From the NCBI RefSeq assembly GCF_902706225.1, contig NZ_CACSKB010000002.1, positions 62,001 through 126,000 on the forward strand: 64,000 nt of DNA, given 5' to 3'. The translations under genes were made by a program, and so were the position numbers. Positions 33,198 through 43,688 of this stretch are shown piece by piece. The notes beneath the pieces are model-generated. The model worked only from the letters and a program-made list of their open reading frames with translations. It had not been told where the DNA came from and did no database searches. Positions within the stretch are counted from its first letter, which is position 1, and each line of letters starts with the position of its first letter. This DNA comes from Microbacterium sp. 18062. GTDB taxonomy: Bacteria; Actinomycetota; Actinomycetes; Actinomycetales; Microbacteriaceae.

Positions 33198-34415
33198 ATG
33201 AGGTTCATCCCCGTCTGGTATCTGGCGTCCTACCTGTTGTCCCTGCTCGGCAACTCGATCGCGGGAGTGGCGCTGCCTCTGATCGTGCTGCAGGTCACCG
33301 GCAGTGTGCTCGGCGCCGGAACGGTCGCCTCGGCGACCGCGATCCCCGCTGTACTGGCGGGACTGCTGATGGGGGTCGTCATTGATCGGATCAATCGCCG
33401 CACGTCGTCGGTCGTGACCGATCTCGTATCGGCGGGAGCGGTCGCGGCGCTGCCGTTGATCGACATGCTCTCGGGCCTGAGCCTGGGCTGGTTCATCCTG
33501 TTCGGCATCATCGGCTCGCTGGGCGACGTGCCGGGCATGACCGCGAGGGACGCCCTCCTTCCTGCCATCGTGCGCCACAGCGGGGTCTCCTCGGAGCGCC
33601 TGATGGGAATCCGCGAGGCCCTGGGCGCAGTCGCGCTGCTACTCGGCCCCGCCGCGGCCGGGACGCTCATGGTGCTCTTCGATGGCTCGACCGTGCTGTG
33701 GATCACGGCGGCGACCTCACTGGCCGCCGCTCTGCTGACGCTGCTCATTCCGCATCGCGTGGGTGCCCTCGTGACCTCGGCCGGCGCGACGGCGACGGCG
33801 ACCGGGAGCGGGTGGGCGCTGCTCCGCGACGGATGGCGGGTGCTGTTCCGCAGCAGGTTCCTCCTCGTGACGACGGCACTGAGCGTCGTATCGGTGCTCG
33901 TGCTCGCCTCGCTGCAAGGGCTCATCCTTCCCGTCTACTTCACGCTCGTCGAGCAGCCCGGAATGCTCGGCTTCGTCCTCACAGCGCTCGCTGCCGGCAT
34001 GCTCGTCGGCGGCACGGCCTACGCGGTCGCCGGCGCTCGGGTCCGGCGACGCATCTGGCTCCTCGCCGGGCTCATCGGCAGCACGCTCGGCTTCGGTCTC
34101 ATCGCCGCGCTGTCGTCCGTGTGGATGGTCTTCGCCGGCGGGTTCGTCGTGGGCCTGTCCAGCGGTCTGTTCAGCAGTTTGATCGGCGTGCTGATGATCG
34201 AGCGTATTCCCGAGCAGATGCGCGGACAGATCATGGGCACGCAGAACGCGATCATGACCGTCGCTCCGGCCGCCGGCATCATGACCGCCGCAGTGCTCAC
34301 CGAGTACGCCGGTGTACGCGTGGCGGCCATCGCGCTGGTGGGACTGTGGATCGTCGCGCTCGCGCTCGGCCTGTTCGCACGATCGCTGCGTAACCTGGAG
34401 TCCGGGCCGGCGTAA
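33198..34415 (+). CDS. MFS transporter
   Basis: The 405-residue protein has about 12 hydrophobic helices, with the characteristic cytoplasmic loop MGVVIDRINRRTSSVVTD between helices 2 and 3. The start RFIPVWYLASYLLSLLGNSIAGVALPLIV resembles drug and macrolide exporters of the MefA-like type. Substrate is unknown. It is divergent from the amidohydrolase gene, and a tiny MerR-like open frame follows it. Confidence 0.85.
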   Translation: MRFIPVWYLASYLLSLLGNSIAGVALPLIVLQVTGSVLGAGTVASATAIPAVLAGLLMGVVIDRINRRTSSVVTDLVSAGAVAALPLIDMLSGLSLGWFILFGIIGSLGDVPGMTARDALLPAIVRHSGVSSERLMGIREALGAVALLLGPAAAGTLMVLFDGSTVLWITAATSLAAALLTLLIPHRVGALVTSAGATATATGSGWALLRDGWRVLFRSRFLLVTTALSVVSVLVLASLQGLILPVYFTLVEQPGMLGFVLTALAAGMLVGGTAYAVAGARVRRRIWLLAGLIGSTLGFGLIAALSSVWMVFAGGFVVGLSSGLFSSLIGVLMIERIPEQMRGQIMGTQNAIMTVAPAAGIMTAAVLTEYAGVRVAAIALVGLWIVALALGLFARSLRNLESGPA

Positions 34416-34446
34416 GCGGGCGGGGGCGAGACGGCGGTGATCGACG

Positions 34447-34608
34447 GTGCGTAGCGGAGAGCTGGCGCGACTCGCGGGAGCAGGTCTCGTCGGCGTGGAG
34501 ATCGGCGAGTTCGAGGCGGGAACAACGCCCGCTCGAACCCGCGCGGCCGCTCGACAGATCATCGAGGCCCTGGCGCCGATGCTGCGTTCGCCAGGCACGC
34601 TCGCATGA
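34447..34608 (+). pseudogene. Short MerR-like open frame, probably a deletion remnant
   Basis: A GTG frame of 53 codons begins RSGELARLAG, the typical first helix of MerR-family regulators. Instead of the expected V(S/T)xxTLRxY recognition helix it continues AGLVGVEIGEFEAG and ends with a short helical piece (RAAARQIIEALAPML). The simplest reading is a regulator gene that lost its middle. A real small protein cannot be excluded. It lies 31 bp after the MFS gene, which it may once have controlled. Confidence 0.35.
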
Positions 34609-34648
34609 CCCTGCGGGTTTGCGTGCCGTCTCCTCGCGCCACGCACCT

Positions 34649-35719
34649 CTATGCGCCTGCGCTGCCTGCATCCGATGCGCGCGAGCTGGCCTCGGCCGCG
34701 ATGTCGTCGGCCGTCGAAGCGGCCTCGCGCGCGGCCGCGACGGCGGCACTCGCCGCCTCGCTGACAGAACCGGTGAGCGGTGTTCCACGGCGCCCCGCCT
34801 TCGAAGCGGCATCCGTTCTCTCTGCGCGGCCACCGAAGGCGGCGCCGATACCGTGCAGCGCCTCGGTGAGTTCGCTCGGGATGATCCAGAGCTTGCTCGA
34901 CGAGCTCTCGGCGATCTTCGGCAGAGTCTGCAGGTACTGGTAGGCGAGGAGCTTGTCGTCGGGTTCGCCGGCGTGGATGGCGTGGAAGACCATCTGAATC
35001 GCCTCGGACTCGCCCTGCGCACGCAGGACGGCCGCCTGCTTGTCGCCCTCGGCACGCAGGATCTCCGCCTGGCGGCGGCCTTCCGCCTCCAGGATCTGCG
35101 ACTGCTTCGAACCTTCGGCCGTCAGGATCGCGGCGCGTCGGTCACGTTCCGCGCGCATCTGCTTCTCCATCGAGTCCTGGATGGAGTGGGGCGGGTCGAT
35201 GGCCTTGAGCTCGACCCGGGAGACGCGCAGGCCCCACTTTCCCGTGGCCTCGTCGAGCACGACGCGCAGCTGACCGTTGATCTCGTCACGGCTCGTCAGC
35301 GCCTCTTCGAGGTTCAGACCGCCGACGACGTTGCGGAGCGTGGTCGTCGTCAGCTGCTCGACCGCGCTGAGGTAGTTGGCGATCTCGTACGTCGCCGCGC
35401 GCGCGTCGTTCACCTGGAAGTACACGACCGTGTCGATCGAGACGACCAGGTTATCCTCCGTGATGACGGGCTGCGGGGGGAACGACACGACCTGCTCGCG
35501 CATGTCGACCAGGGGTCGCAGCCGGTCGACGAACGGAACGAGCAGGTTGAGACCGGGGCTCAGCGTGCGCTGGTAGCGACCGAGCCGTTCCACGATGCCG
35601 GAGTATGCCTGCGGGATGATGCGGACCGATCTGGCGATCACGATCACCACGAACGCGGCCAGCACCACCAGCAGGACGATGATGAATATCTGTCCGACGA
35701 ACTGTCCCATGTCAACCAT
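34649..35719 (-). CDS. SPFH/stomatin-like membrane protein
   Basis: The 356-residue protein has an N-terminal membrane helix (about residues 8-30), an SPFH/band-7 domain (about 32-200, with RIIPQAYSGIVERLGRY and the PGLNLLVPFVD loop) and a long charged coiled coil (AEGSKQSQILEAEGRRQAEI). An Ala/Ser-rich tail follows. Such proteins form oligomeric membrane scaffolds. The start overlaps the end of the nfeD-type gene by 8 bp, the usual stomatin-NfeD pairing. An alternative ATG is at 35710. Confidence 0.92.
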   Translation of the reverse strand: MVDMGQFVGQIFIIVLLVVLAAFVVIVIARSVRIIPQAYSGIVERLGRYQRTLSPGLNLLVPFVDRLRPLVDMREQVVSFPPQPVITEDNLVVSIDTVVYFQVNDARAATYEIANYLSAVEQLTTTTLRNVVGGLNLEEALTSRDEINGQLRVVLDEATGKWGLRVSRVELKAIDPPHSIQDSMEKQMRAERDRRAAILTAEGSKQSQILEAEGRRQAEILRAEGDKQAAVLRAQGESEAIQMVFHAIHAGEPDDKLLAYQYLQTLPKIAESSSSKLWIIPSELTEALHGIGAAFGGRAERTDAASKAGRRGTPLTGSVSEAASAAVAAAREAASTADDIAAEASSRASDAGSAGA

Positions 35720-36203
35720 CGTCCGGTGTCCTCTCTGACGTGTGGGCGGGGGAGACCTCGATGGTGGCTCCGTGCACCGCGACCACGGCGACCCGCGCGC
35801 CGACGGCGATCGACGCGTCCTCGGCTCCCTCGGCGAGTCTGGCGGTCCAGGTCTCGCCGTTGTCGATCCGCACCGATCCCTGGCCCTGCACGAACGGCGC
35901 GACCACGCGGCCGCCCATGCCGTAGAGCGCATCGACGTTGGTCGCGACGGGTTTGTCACGTCGGTGCAGGAGCCGGAGAAGAAGGGGGCGGATGGTGAAC
36001 AGCAGGAGTCCGGAGAGGACCGCCGCGATGCCCACCTGCAGCCACCAGGGACCGCCGAGCAGATTGACGCCGAGTCCGCCGACGAGAGCGCCCGCCGCCA
36101 GCATGAGGAAGGTGAACTCGAGGGTCAGCAGCTCGATGATGAAGAAGACGAGCGCGATCACGAGCCACGCGATCCACAGGTACTGCGCGAGATCGGGGAA
36201 CAT
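35712..36203 (-). CDS. NfeD family membrane protein
   Basis: The 163-residue protein has three or four membrane helices (about residues 8-75) and a C-terminal soluble OB-fold domain (about 88-150, GMGGRVVAPF...GSVRIDNGETWTARL). It is the short NfeD form without a protease domain and partners the downstream stomatin homologue in the same transcript. The 636 bp upstream contain no intact gene but do contain a decayed gene and the dif-like site. Confidence 0.9.
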   Translation of the reverse strand: MFPDLAQYLWIAWLVIALVFFIIELLTLEFTFLMLAAGALVGGLGVNLLGGPWWLQVGIAAVLSGLLLFTIRPLLLRLLHRRDKPVATNVDALYGMGGRVVAPFVQGQGSVRIDNGETWTARLAEGAEDASIAVGARVAVVAVHGATIEVSPAHTSERTPDDG

Positions 36204-36338
36204 CGTCTCGCCTCCATCCGGCTTTACCGAACCCTAACACCGGGCCTCCCGCGCGCAGCCGGATTGACAGCACGACTCCGGGAGCTCGCCTTGGTGCGGC
36301 ATGCTGCACCCGGAGAGAGGTCGATCGAAGGAGAGCGA

Positions 36339-36515
36339 CTATGCCGTGATCACGTCGCACACGCCGAGCGCTGGGAAAGCCGGACGGATGACGAAACGAC
36401 TATCACTGACGATTCCGATGAGCACCCCTGCCTCAGCAAGCGCGCGGATGTTTGTCGCAGCGGCGGCGGGATGCTGCCACCAATCCGACTCGGAGGCGTA
36501 GATCCCTGTCGCGTT
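36339..36515 (-). pseudogene. Decayed HAD-superfamily hydrolase fragment
   Basis: A frame open for about 58 codons on the - strand reads WWQHPAAAATNIRALAEAG, then VLIGIVSDSRFVIRPAFPALG. This matches the middle of HAD hydrolases, where GVVSxxxFDLRPxFxxxG is typical. A TAG at 36341-36339 interrupts the block; beyond it the same frame continues SLSFD, lining up with the family's VLSFE. There is no start, no N-terminal DxD motif and no KPDP block. It is a degraded gene next to the dif-like site. Confidence 0.55.
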
Positions 36516-36554
36516 TCAGACTATCGGCGTCGGGGTCGGGGCAGCGTGGGTCCA

Positions 36555-36582
36555 AGGTGACATAATGCGCATTATCGGCCTC
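36555..36582 (-). other. dif: Candidate dif (XerCD chromosome dimer resolution) site
   Basis: On the - strand a GAGGCCGATAA arm, a TGCGCA centre and a TTATGTCACCT arm form an 11-6-11 site. The inner parts give the perfect 14-bp palindrome ATAATGCGCATTAT (36562-36575). The ...ATAA/TTAT... arms and especially TTATGT(C/T)A on the XerD side match the known bacterial dif consensus. GCCGATAA and CATTATGTCA are the actinobacterial form. Predominant gene direction changes from + to - around this point, as expected at a replication terminus. Confidence 0.8.
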
Positions 36583-36762
36583 TCTTGAGAGGCACTGAGA
36601 GCACATGCTCACGGCGCGGACCGCTTCGGAGATGGACCGCGTGTTCCGGTGGTCAGGCTCTCGAGCGCTCGCGCGGCTCCGACAGCGATACGCCCGACTC
36701 GATCGACTCAGACGTGACATAGGTGTGAGCTGTCGATTACCGATGACACGGAAGGTCGCTCT

Positions 36763-36832
36763 CGTCACACGGCGTAACAATCGCTAGCCTGGCCGTGACG
36801 CACGCCTCGGACCGAGGCGCCGACCGAAGGAG
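36763..36832 (+). promoter_or_regulatory. Promoter, possible operator and RBS of the Met/Cys-rich protein gene
   Basis: TAGCCT at 36785-36790 fits the -10 form used elsewhere here. CGTCAC (36763-36768) and GTGACG (36795-36800) form an inverted pair flanking it and could be a repressor site. AAGGAG at 36827-36832 is a strong ribosome-binding site 7 bp before the ATG, giving a leader of about 40 nt. The operator idea is inference only. Confidence 0.4.
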
Positions 36833-36839
36833 AAATCTC

Positions 36840-37241
36840 ATGGAGACGATGACGATGAGCACCATGATGGGCGCCATGCCCGAGTCGACGATGGGCATGG
36901 ACATGATGTCCATGCAGGAGTGCGTCGAGGCGTGCAACGCTGCGGCGACGGCAGCGACGATGTGCGCAGACGCCGACACGGGCGCCGACATGGCCCGCTG
37001 CTCGTCGACGTGCATGAACATGGCGGATGTGGCGACCACCATGATGCGCATGATGATGCGGCCGATGGGTCACGATGCGATGGTCATGAAGGCGATGCTC
37101 GAGGCGAGCGTCGCCATGTGCCAGGGCTGCATGGACGCGTGTGCCGAGCACGCAGACATGCACGAGTGCTGCCGCGTCTGCATGATGGCATGTGAGAACA
37201 TGATGGCCGCCTGCACGTCCATGATGAGCCGCATGGCCTGA
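36840..37241 (+). CDS. Four-helix-bundle copper-storage-type protein (Csp/DUF326), Met- and Cys-rich
   Basis: The 133-residue protein has 13 Cys and 34 Met residues. Cysteines are spaced along predicted helices as CxxxC, CxxC and CC pairs (QECVEAC, RCSSTC, MCQGCMDAC, HECCRVCMMAC). This is the layout of Csp copper-storage proteins, in which the Cys residues line the core of a four-helix bundle and hold many Cu(I) ions. No signal peptide is present, so it should be cytosolic like Csp3. The methionine content is exceptional, with several MM and MxM clusters in the first 25 residues. No other copper gene is nearby. Confidence 0.8.
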   Translation: METMTMSTMMGAMPESTMGMDMMSMQECVEACNAAATAATMCADADTGADMARCSSTCMNMADVATTMMRMMMRPMGHDAMVMKAMLEASVAMCQGCMDACAEHADMHECCRVCMMACENMMAACTSMMSRMA

Positions 37242-37311
37242 TCGAAGCCCGCGCCAGCTCCGCAGAGCCGAACCCCGCCGACGCGGTCGTCTTCGCGCCC
37301 CGCGCGACGTC

Positions 37312-37614
37312 TCAGAGTTCGCGGATGTTGAGCAGTGCGCCGCGAACCGAGAGCACACCTGCCACGGGGTGGAAGGCGACCGGCTCCCCCGCGACGAGGT
37401 CGATCTCGCCGTGGTGCCAGAATGTGCGCGCCGTGCCGTCCAGATCCTGGAACGTCACCGAATGGCCGTCGGCTTGCGCCAACCCGTCGATCCAGCTGCC
37501 GGGCGCGCTCGATGCCACGGCCGTCTGGATAGGGTGCAGCCCGTGCCCGGCACCCGAGCACGTCTCGGCGCACATGGCGAACCCGACCTTCAGGGGAACA
37601 CGTGCGTCGTCCAT
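37312..37614 (-). CDS. Hypothetical protein
   Basis: The 100-residue protein has no signal peptide or membrane helix. It contains two close cysteines near the N-terminus (FAMCAETC) and a beta-rich C-terminal half (SVTFQDLDGTARTFWHHGEIDLVAGEPVAFHPVAGVLSV). I do not recognise the family. The ATG is preceded by GAGG at a workable distance, and codon use matches its neighbours, which supports a real gene. It is convergent with the copper-storage-type gene. Confidence 0.6.
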   Translation of the reverse strand: MDDARVPLKVGFAMCAETCSGAGHGLHPIQTAVASSAPGSWIDGLAQADGHSVTFQDLDGTARTFWHHGEIDLVAGEPVAFHPVAGVLSVRGALLNIREL

Positions 37615-37718
37615 GGGTCACCTCGCCTCGGGTCAGGCCGCGTCTGCGGCATCCGGTCCAGGCTAGGTCGTTGGAGACGGATGCCACAGGACGGCGTCAC
37701 ACTCTGCAACAGGAGGTC

Positions 37719-40088
<2,370 letters not shown>

Positions 40089-40195
40089 GGGGTCCTCTCC
40101 CGACGCCGTGCCACTGCCCCGGACCGGAACGTCGGGGAGATCGTACGGCAGACCGGCGACATCGGCCGTACGTCCGTCGTTCCTCGGCGGGCCGG

Positions 40196-40996
40196 TCAGA
40201 TCGCCGCCACGGATCCGGAGTCGACGCGATAGTTCGAGCCGTTGACGAACGACGCGAGGTCCGAGCAGAGGAAGGCCACCACGGCCGCCACCTCGTCAGG
40301 CTCGCCCCGGCGCTTCAGCTCCATGTAGGGACGCTCCTCATCGAGGAACGAGGCGATCGCCTGCGTGGTCGTGACGCCGAGCTCCTCGGCGCGCTTGCTC
40401 ATCATGGCGTCCGTCATGGGCGTGTGGATGAACGCCGGCGAGACCGCGTTCACCAGCAGCCCCTCGCGCGCGTAGGAGCGCGACAGGCCCTTGGAGAGCG
40501 CCAGGATCCCTGCCTTCGCGGCGCAGTACGGCAACTCGTCGTCATAGGGCTGCACGGCGTCCTCGGACGCGAGGAACACCAGGCGGCCCCAGCCGCCCTT
40601 CCGCAGCGACGGCAGGAACTGCCGCACCAGACGCACCGGCCCGATGAGGTCCGTCTCGAGCGTCTTCACCCATCCCTCGTCGGAGATCTCGTGGAAGAGC
40701 CCCTGGGTGCCGGTGACGCCCGCGGCCTGCACCAGGATGTCGATGTCGCCGACGGCGTCCTGCACCTGATCGTGAAGGGCAGCGAGTGAATCCTGGCTCG
40801 TGATGTCGGCGGCGAAGGCGTGGAGCGATCCGCTCGGCGCCTCGAGCTTCGCCGCCGCGCGGTCGAGCTCCTTCTGATCGCGGTCGGACAGCACGACGGT
40901 CGCGCCCTCCGCCAGCAGCAGCCTCGCGGTGTGCCATCCGATGCCGGAGTCTCCCCCGGTGATCAGCGCGGTCTTCCCGGTGATGCCCAGGTCCAT
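40196..40996 (-). CDS. SDR family oxidoreductase
   Basis: The 266-residue protein has the classical short-chain dehydrogenase layout. It shows TGGDSGIGWHTA at residues 13-24 for cofactor binding, ADIT, NAG replaced by AAG (VQAAGVTG), and the catalytic Ser in FLASEDA with Tyr and Lys in PYCAAKAG. SDRD after the second strand suggests NAD(H) preference. The C-terminal VNGSNYRVDSG is typical. Substrate is unknown. GAAGGAG upstream fixes the ATG. Confidence 0.88.
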   Translation of the reverse strand: MDLGITGKTALITGGDSGIGWHTARLLLAEGATVVLSDRDQKELDRAAAKLEAPSGSLHAFAADITSQDSLAALHDQVQDAVGDIDILVQAAGVTGTQGLFHEISDEGWVKTLETDLIGPVRLVRQFLPSLRKGGWGRLVFLASEDAVQPYDDELPYCAAKAGILALSKGLSRSYAREGLLVNAVSPAFIHTPMTDAMMSKRAEELGVTTTQAIASFLDEERPYMELKRRGEPDEVAAVVAFLCSDLASFVNGSNYRVDSGSVAAI

Positions 40997-41053
40997 CTCT
41001 GCTCCTTCTCTCTCATCCTTCGACGGTCCGGCCGACGCGGAAGCCCTCGGCCG

Positions 41054-42868
41054 TCATGACCGGACCTCCGGTGCCAGCTCCGCTATCGTGAGCGCGGCGC
41101 CCACGAGGGCGAGGTGGCTGAGCGCCTGGGGCAGGTTCCCCCAGAACGCCCCGTCGGACGCGTCGATCATCTCGGGCAGGATCCCCACGTCGTTCGCGGT
41201 CCCCATCAATCTGTCCATCGTCGCGACGGCCTCGCCGTGCCGCCCGACGCACGCGAGGGCCGAGGCACGCCAGAACGCGCAGGCGAGGAACGTGTGCTCC
41301 TCCTGCGCGGCGCCGGAATACCGGTAGAGCAGGTCACCGGCCCCGAACCGCTCGCCGAGCGCGTCGATCGTGCGGGACATGCGGTCGCCGCGATCGAAGC
41401 CGCTCATGGCGTGGAGCAGGACCGAGGCATCGAGGTCCGGGCTGCCGGGCGCCATGACGTATGCGCCGATGTCGTCGTTCCATCCGTGCGCATCGACCCA
41501 GGCCCGGACGCGCTCGCGCTCGGTCGCCCAGCGTTCGCCCCCTCCGGGGATCTGTCCGCGCTCGCACAGGTACACGGCGTCCTCCAGCGCCTGCCAGCAT
41601 CCCATCTTCGACGAGACATAGTGCCGTTGCTCCGGGAGCTCCCACATGCCGGCGTCCGGGCGCCGCCAGAGGTCGCACACGCGGTCCGCGAGCTGCGCGA
41701 GGAGGCGCGCCGTTCCCTGATCGAGGATGTTGCCCGCCTCGACGTAGCTCCGGCACACGGCGAAGACGTCGCCATAGACGCCGAGTTGCAGCTGCCCCTG
41801 CGCGGGGTTGCCGACCACCACGGGGCCGATCCCCCGCCAGCCGGGTGCCTCGCGCTCCTCGACACGATCGGTGGGAGTCCCGTCGAGACCGTAGAAGACA
41901 TGAGGGTCGGGACCGTTCGCACGGATCGCCCGGCTCAGCCACGACAGCGCGGCGTGCGTCTCCTCCCGCAGCCCGAACCGCACCAAGCTGTGCACCGTGT
42001 AGGCGAGGTCGCGCACCCAGGCGAAGCGGTAGTCCCAGTTCTTCCCTCCGCGGCCCGTTTCCGGCAGCGACGTGGTGCCGGCGGCGACGATCGCGCCGGA
42101 CGGCGCGTAGACGAGGAGTTTCAGCGCCAGCGCGCTCCGTTGCACCGCATCCGCCCACGGCCCTTCGTAAGAGAACTCGCGCGACCAGATCCGCCAGTTC
42201 TCGATCGTCCGATCGATTCCGACGTCGACGTTGGCGGGGTCCGGAAGCCTCAGCGGCTCGTCGTGCGTCGCCACGACGACGAGAAGACTGCGCGATCCCT
42301 CGCGCGTCGAGACCCGTCCGCGCAACTGCACGATCTCCGCAGTCCCGTCGGGCTCCTCGGGGGCGTGCCCCTCCCCCACGACGGCGACCGTCGCCGCGCC
42401 GCAGCGGATGATGGCGCCGCGCTCGGTAGCCTCCATCCACGGGGACGCCGTCCCGAGCATGGTTCCCGGGCGCACGCCCCACGCGAAGTCGACCGTCCCG
42501 TGGACTCCCTCGATCCGCCGAGCGAGCTCGCACCAGGGCAGGCGCCCGGCGATCCCGACCACGAGCGCATCGGTCACCTTCGCGACACCACCGGCCTCTG
42601 TGGTGAACGTCGTCTCGAGCACGTTCGTCCCGGGCAGGTAGCGTCGACGCACCGAGTACGGGGACGTCGGCTCGAGCTCGATGCAGCCGCCGCGGGCGTC
42701 GTCCAGCAGTCGCGCGAACACCGGCTCCGCCCCGATGTCCGGAACCGGCATCCAATCGATCTGGCCACGAAGGCCCACCAGGGCGATCGTGCGCCCGTCG
42801 CCGATGGCCGCGTAGGACTCGAGCGGCTCGCCCGGCATCTCGGGGGCGGAGTTAGGGTCGGCCATCAC
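41054..42868 (-). CDS. Glycoside hydrolase family 15 protein
   Basis: The protein of about 604 residues is a GH15 enzyme (glucoamylase/trehalase type). It has the N-terminal beta-domain start YAAIGDGRTIALVGLRGQIDW and an (alpha/alpha)6 barrel. The first catalytic Glu is expected in DAGMWELPEQRHYVSSKMGCW, and the second lies in LPEMIDASDGAFWGNLPQALSH. It lacks a signal peptide and so acts in the cytosol, probably on trehalose or short glucans. TAGCGT (42881-42876) lies 7 bp before the GTG at 42868. An ATG one codon later is the alternative. Confidence 0.88.
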   Translation of the reverse strand: MMADPNSAPEMPGEPLESYAAIGDGRTIALVGLRGQIDWMPVPDIGAEPVFARLLDDARGGCIELEPTSPYSVRRRYLPGTNVLETTFTTEAGGVAKVTDALVVGIAGRLPWCELARRIEGVHGTVDFAWGVRPGTMLGTASPWMEATERGAIIRCGAATVAVVGEGHAPEEPDGTAEIVQLRGRVSTREGSRSLLVVVATHDEPLRLPDPANVDVGIDRTIENWRIWSREFSYEGPWADAVQRSALALKLLVYAPSGAIVAAGTTSLPETGRGGKNWDYRFAWVRDLAYTVHSLVRFGLREETHAALSWLSRAIRANGPDPHVFYGLDGTPTDRVEEREAPGWRGIGPVVVGNPAQGQLQLGVYGDVFAVCRSYVEAGNILDQGTARLLAQLADRVCDLWRRPDAGMWELPEQRHYVSSKMGCWQALEDAVYLCERGQIPGGGERWATERERVRAWVDAHGWNDDIGAYVMAPGSPDLDASVLLHAMSGFDRGDRMSRTIDALGERFGAGDLLYRYSGAAQEEHTFLACAFWRASALACVGRHGEAVATMDRLMGTANDVGILPEMIDASDGAFWGNLPQALSHLALVGAALTIAELAPEVRS

Positions 42869-43040
42869 GTCCACAACGCTAGGCACCGGACCGTCCTCTC
42901 CCCCGGCCCCTTGTGCAGCTCGGCATCGGCGTGTAGAAGATCCGTCCCGGCTAGCACCTCGCACCCGTCGCGGCAAGCGGTGCCCGCGCCGCCTGCCCGG
43001 TGCCTACCGTGGATCACGCCCCGAATGAAGGAGTATCTGG

Positions 43041-43622
43041 ATGGCTACGAAGACCACACCCGCCGCGTCCAAGTCCGCCCCCGCGACCACGCGGAACCGA
43101 CGCCGTCCCGCGCGCGGCGGCAGCGGCGCCGAGCTGACGGGCGAGCAGAACGCGGAGCGCGGCTTCACCGCCTCCAAGGAGCTGGGTGAGAACCTGCAGA
43201 AGGTCCTCGTCGACCTCATCGAGCTCTCCCTCCAGGGCAAGCAGGCGCACTGGAACGTCGTCGGAACGAACTTCCGCGACACCCATCTGCAGCTCGACGA
43301 GATCATCGAAGCGGCGCGCGAGTTCGGCGACACGATCGCCGAGCGGATGCGGGCGCTGCACGCGCTTCCGGACGGCCGGAGCGACACCGTCGCGGAGACG
43401 ACGACGCTGCCGGAGTTCCCGCAGGGCGAGATCGCGACGACCGAGGTCGTGGACCTCATGACCGAGCGTCTCGATGCCGTGACGTCGACGTGCCGCGATG
43501 TGCACGACGCCGTGGACGAGGAGGACCCCACGAGCGCCGACATCCTGCACGCCGTGCTCGAGCGCCTCGAGCAGCTGTCCTGGATGGTCAGCGCGGAGAA
43601 CCGCGTGCCGCGTAAACGCTGA
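43041..43622 (+). CDS. dps: Dps/ferritin-like DNA-binding protein
   Basis: The 193-residue protein has a basic, Ala/Pro/Lys/Arg-rich N-terminal tail (residues 1-30) of the kind that binds DNA. A four-helix ferritin fold follows with the ferroxidase signature KQAHWNVVGTNFRDTHLQLDEI. Dps shells oxidise and store iron and protect DNA in stress. AAGGAG is located about 8 bp before the ATG. A 15-bp stem hairpin follows 8 bp after the stop. Confidence 0.93.
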   Translation: MATKTTPAASKSAPATTRNRRRPARGGSGAELTGEQNAERGFTASKELGENLQKVLVDLIELSLQGKQAHWNVVGTNFRDTHLQLDEIIEAAREFGDTIAERMRALHALPDGRSDTVAETTTLPEFPQGEIATTEVVDLMTERLDAVTSTCRDVHDAVDEEDPTSADILHAVLERLEQLSWMVSAENRVPRKR

Positions 43623-43630
43623 CCCTCCGC

Positions 43631-43672
43631 GTGACGAGGCGCCGTGCCCGCGCGGGGACGGCGCCTCGTCAC
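43631..43672. terminator. Hairpin terminator after dps
   Basis: GTGACGAGGCGCCGT (43631-43645) is the exact complement of ACGGCGCCTCGTCAC (43658-43672), a 15-bp stem. The 12-nt loop is itself mostly CCCGCGCGGG. There is no T-run. The -10 box of the next gene (TACGCT, 43677) starts 4 bp later, so the hairpin also insulates that promoter. Confidence 0.7.
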
Positions 43673-43688
43673 GCCGTACGCTGGTCGC

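Noticed and set aside
36562-36575. The 14-bp palindrome ATAATGCGCATTAT read as a repressor operator or transposon end
   Set aside because: The extended 28-bp context fits the XerC/XerD arms of dif, and the strand-bias change agrees with that reading. No transposase is nearby.
36578-36593. Inverted repeat GCCTCTC-TT-GAGAGGC as a terminator
   Set aside because: A two-base loop is too tight for an RNA hairpin and no gene ends here. It overlaps one arm of the dif-like site and may only be an accessory feature.
36605-36787. 60-codon frame between the dif-like site and the copper-storage-type gene
   Set aside because: There is no RBS, no family resemblance, and it overlaps the promoter region of the next gene.
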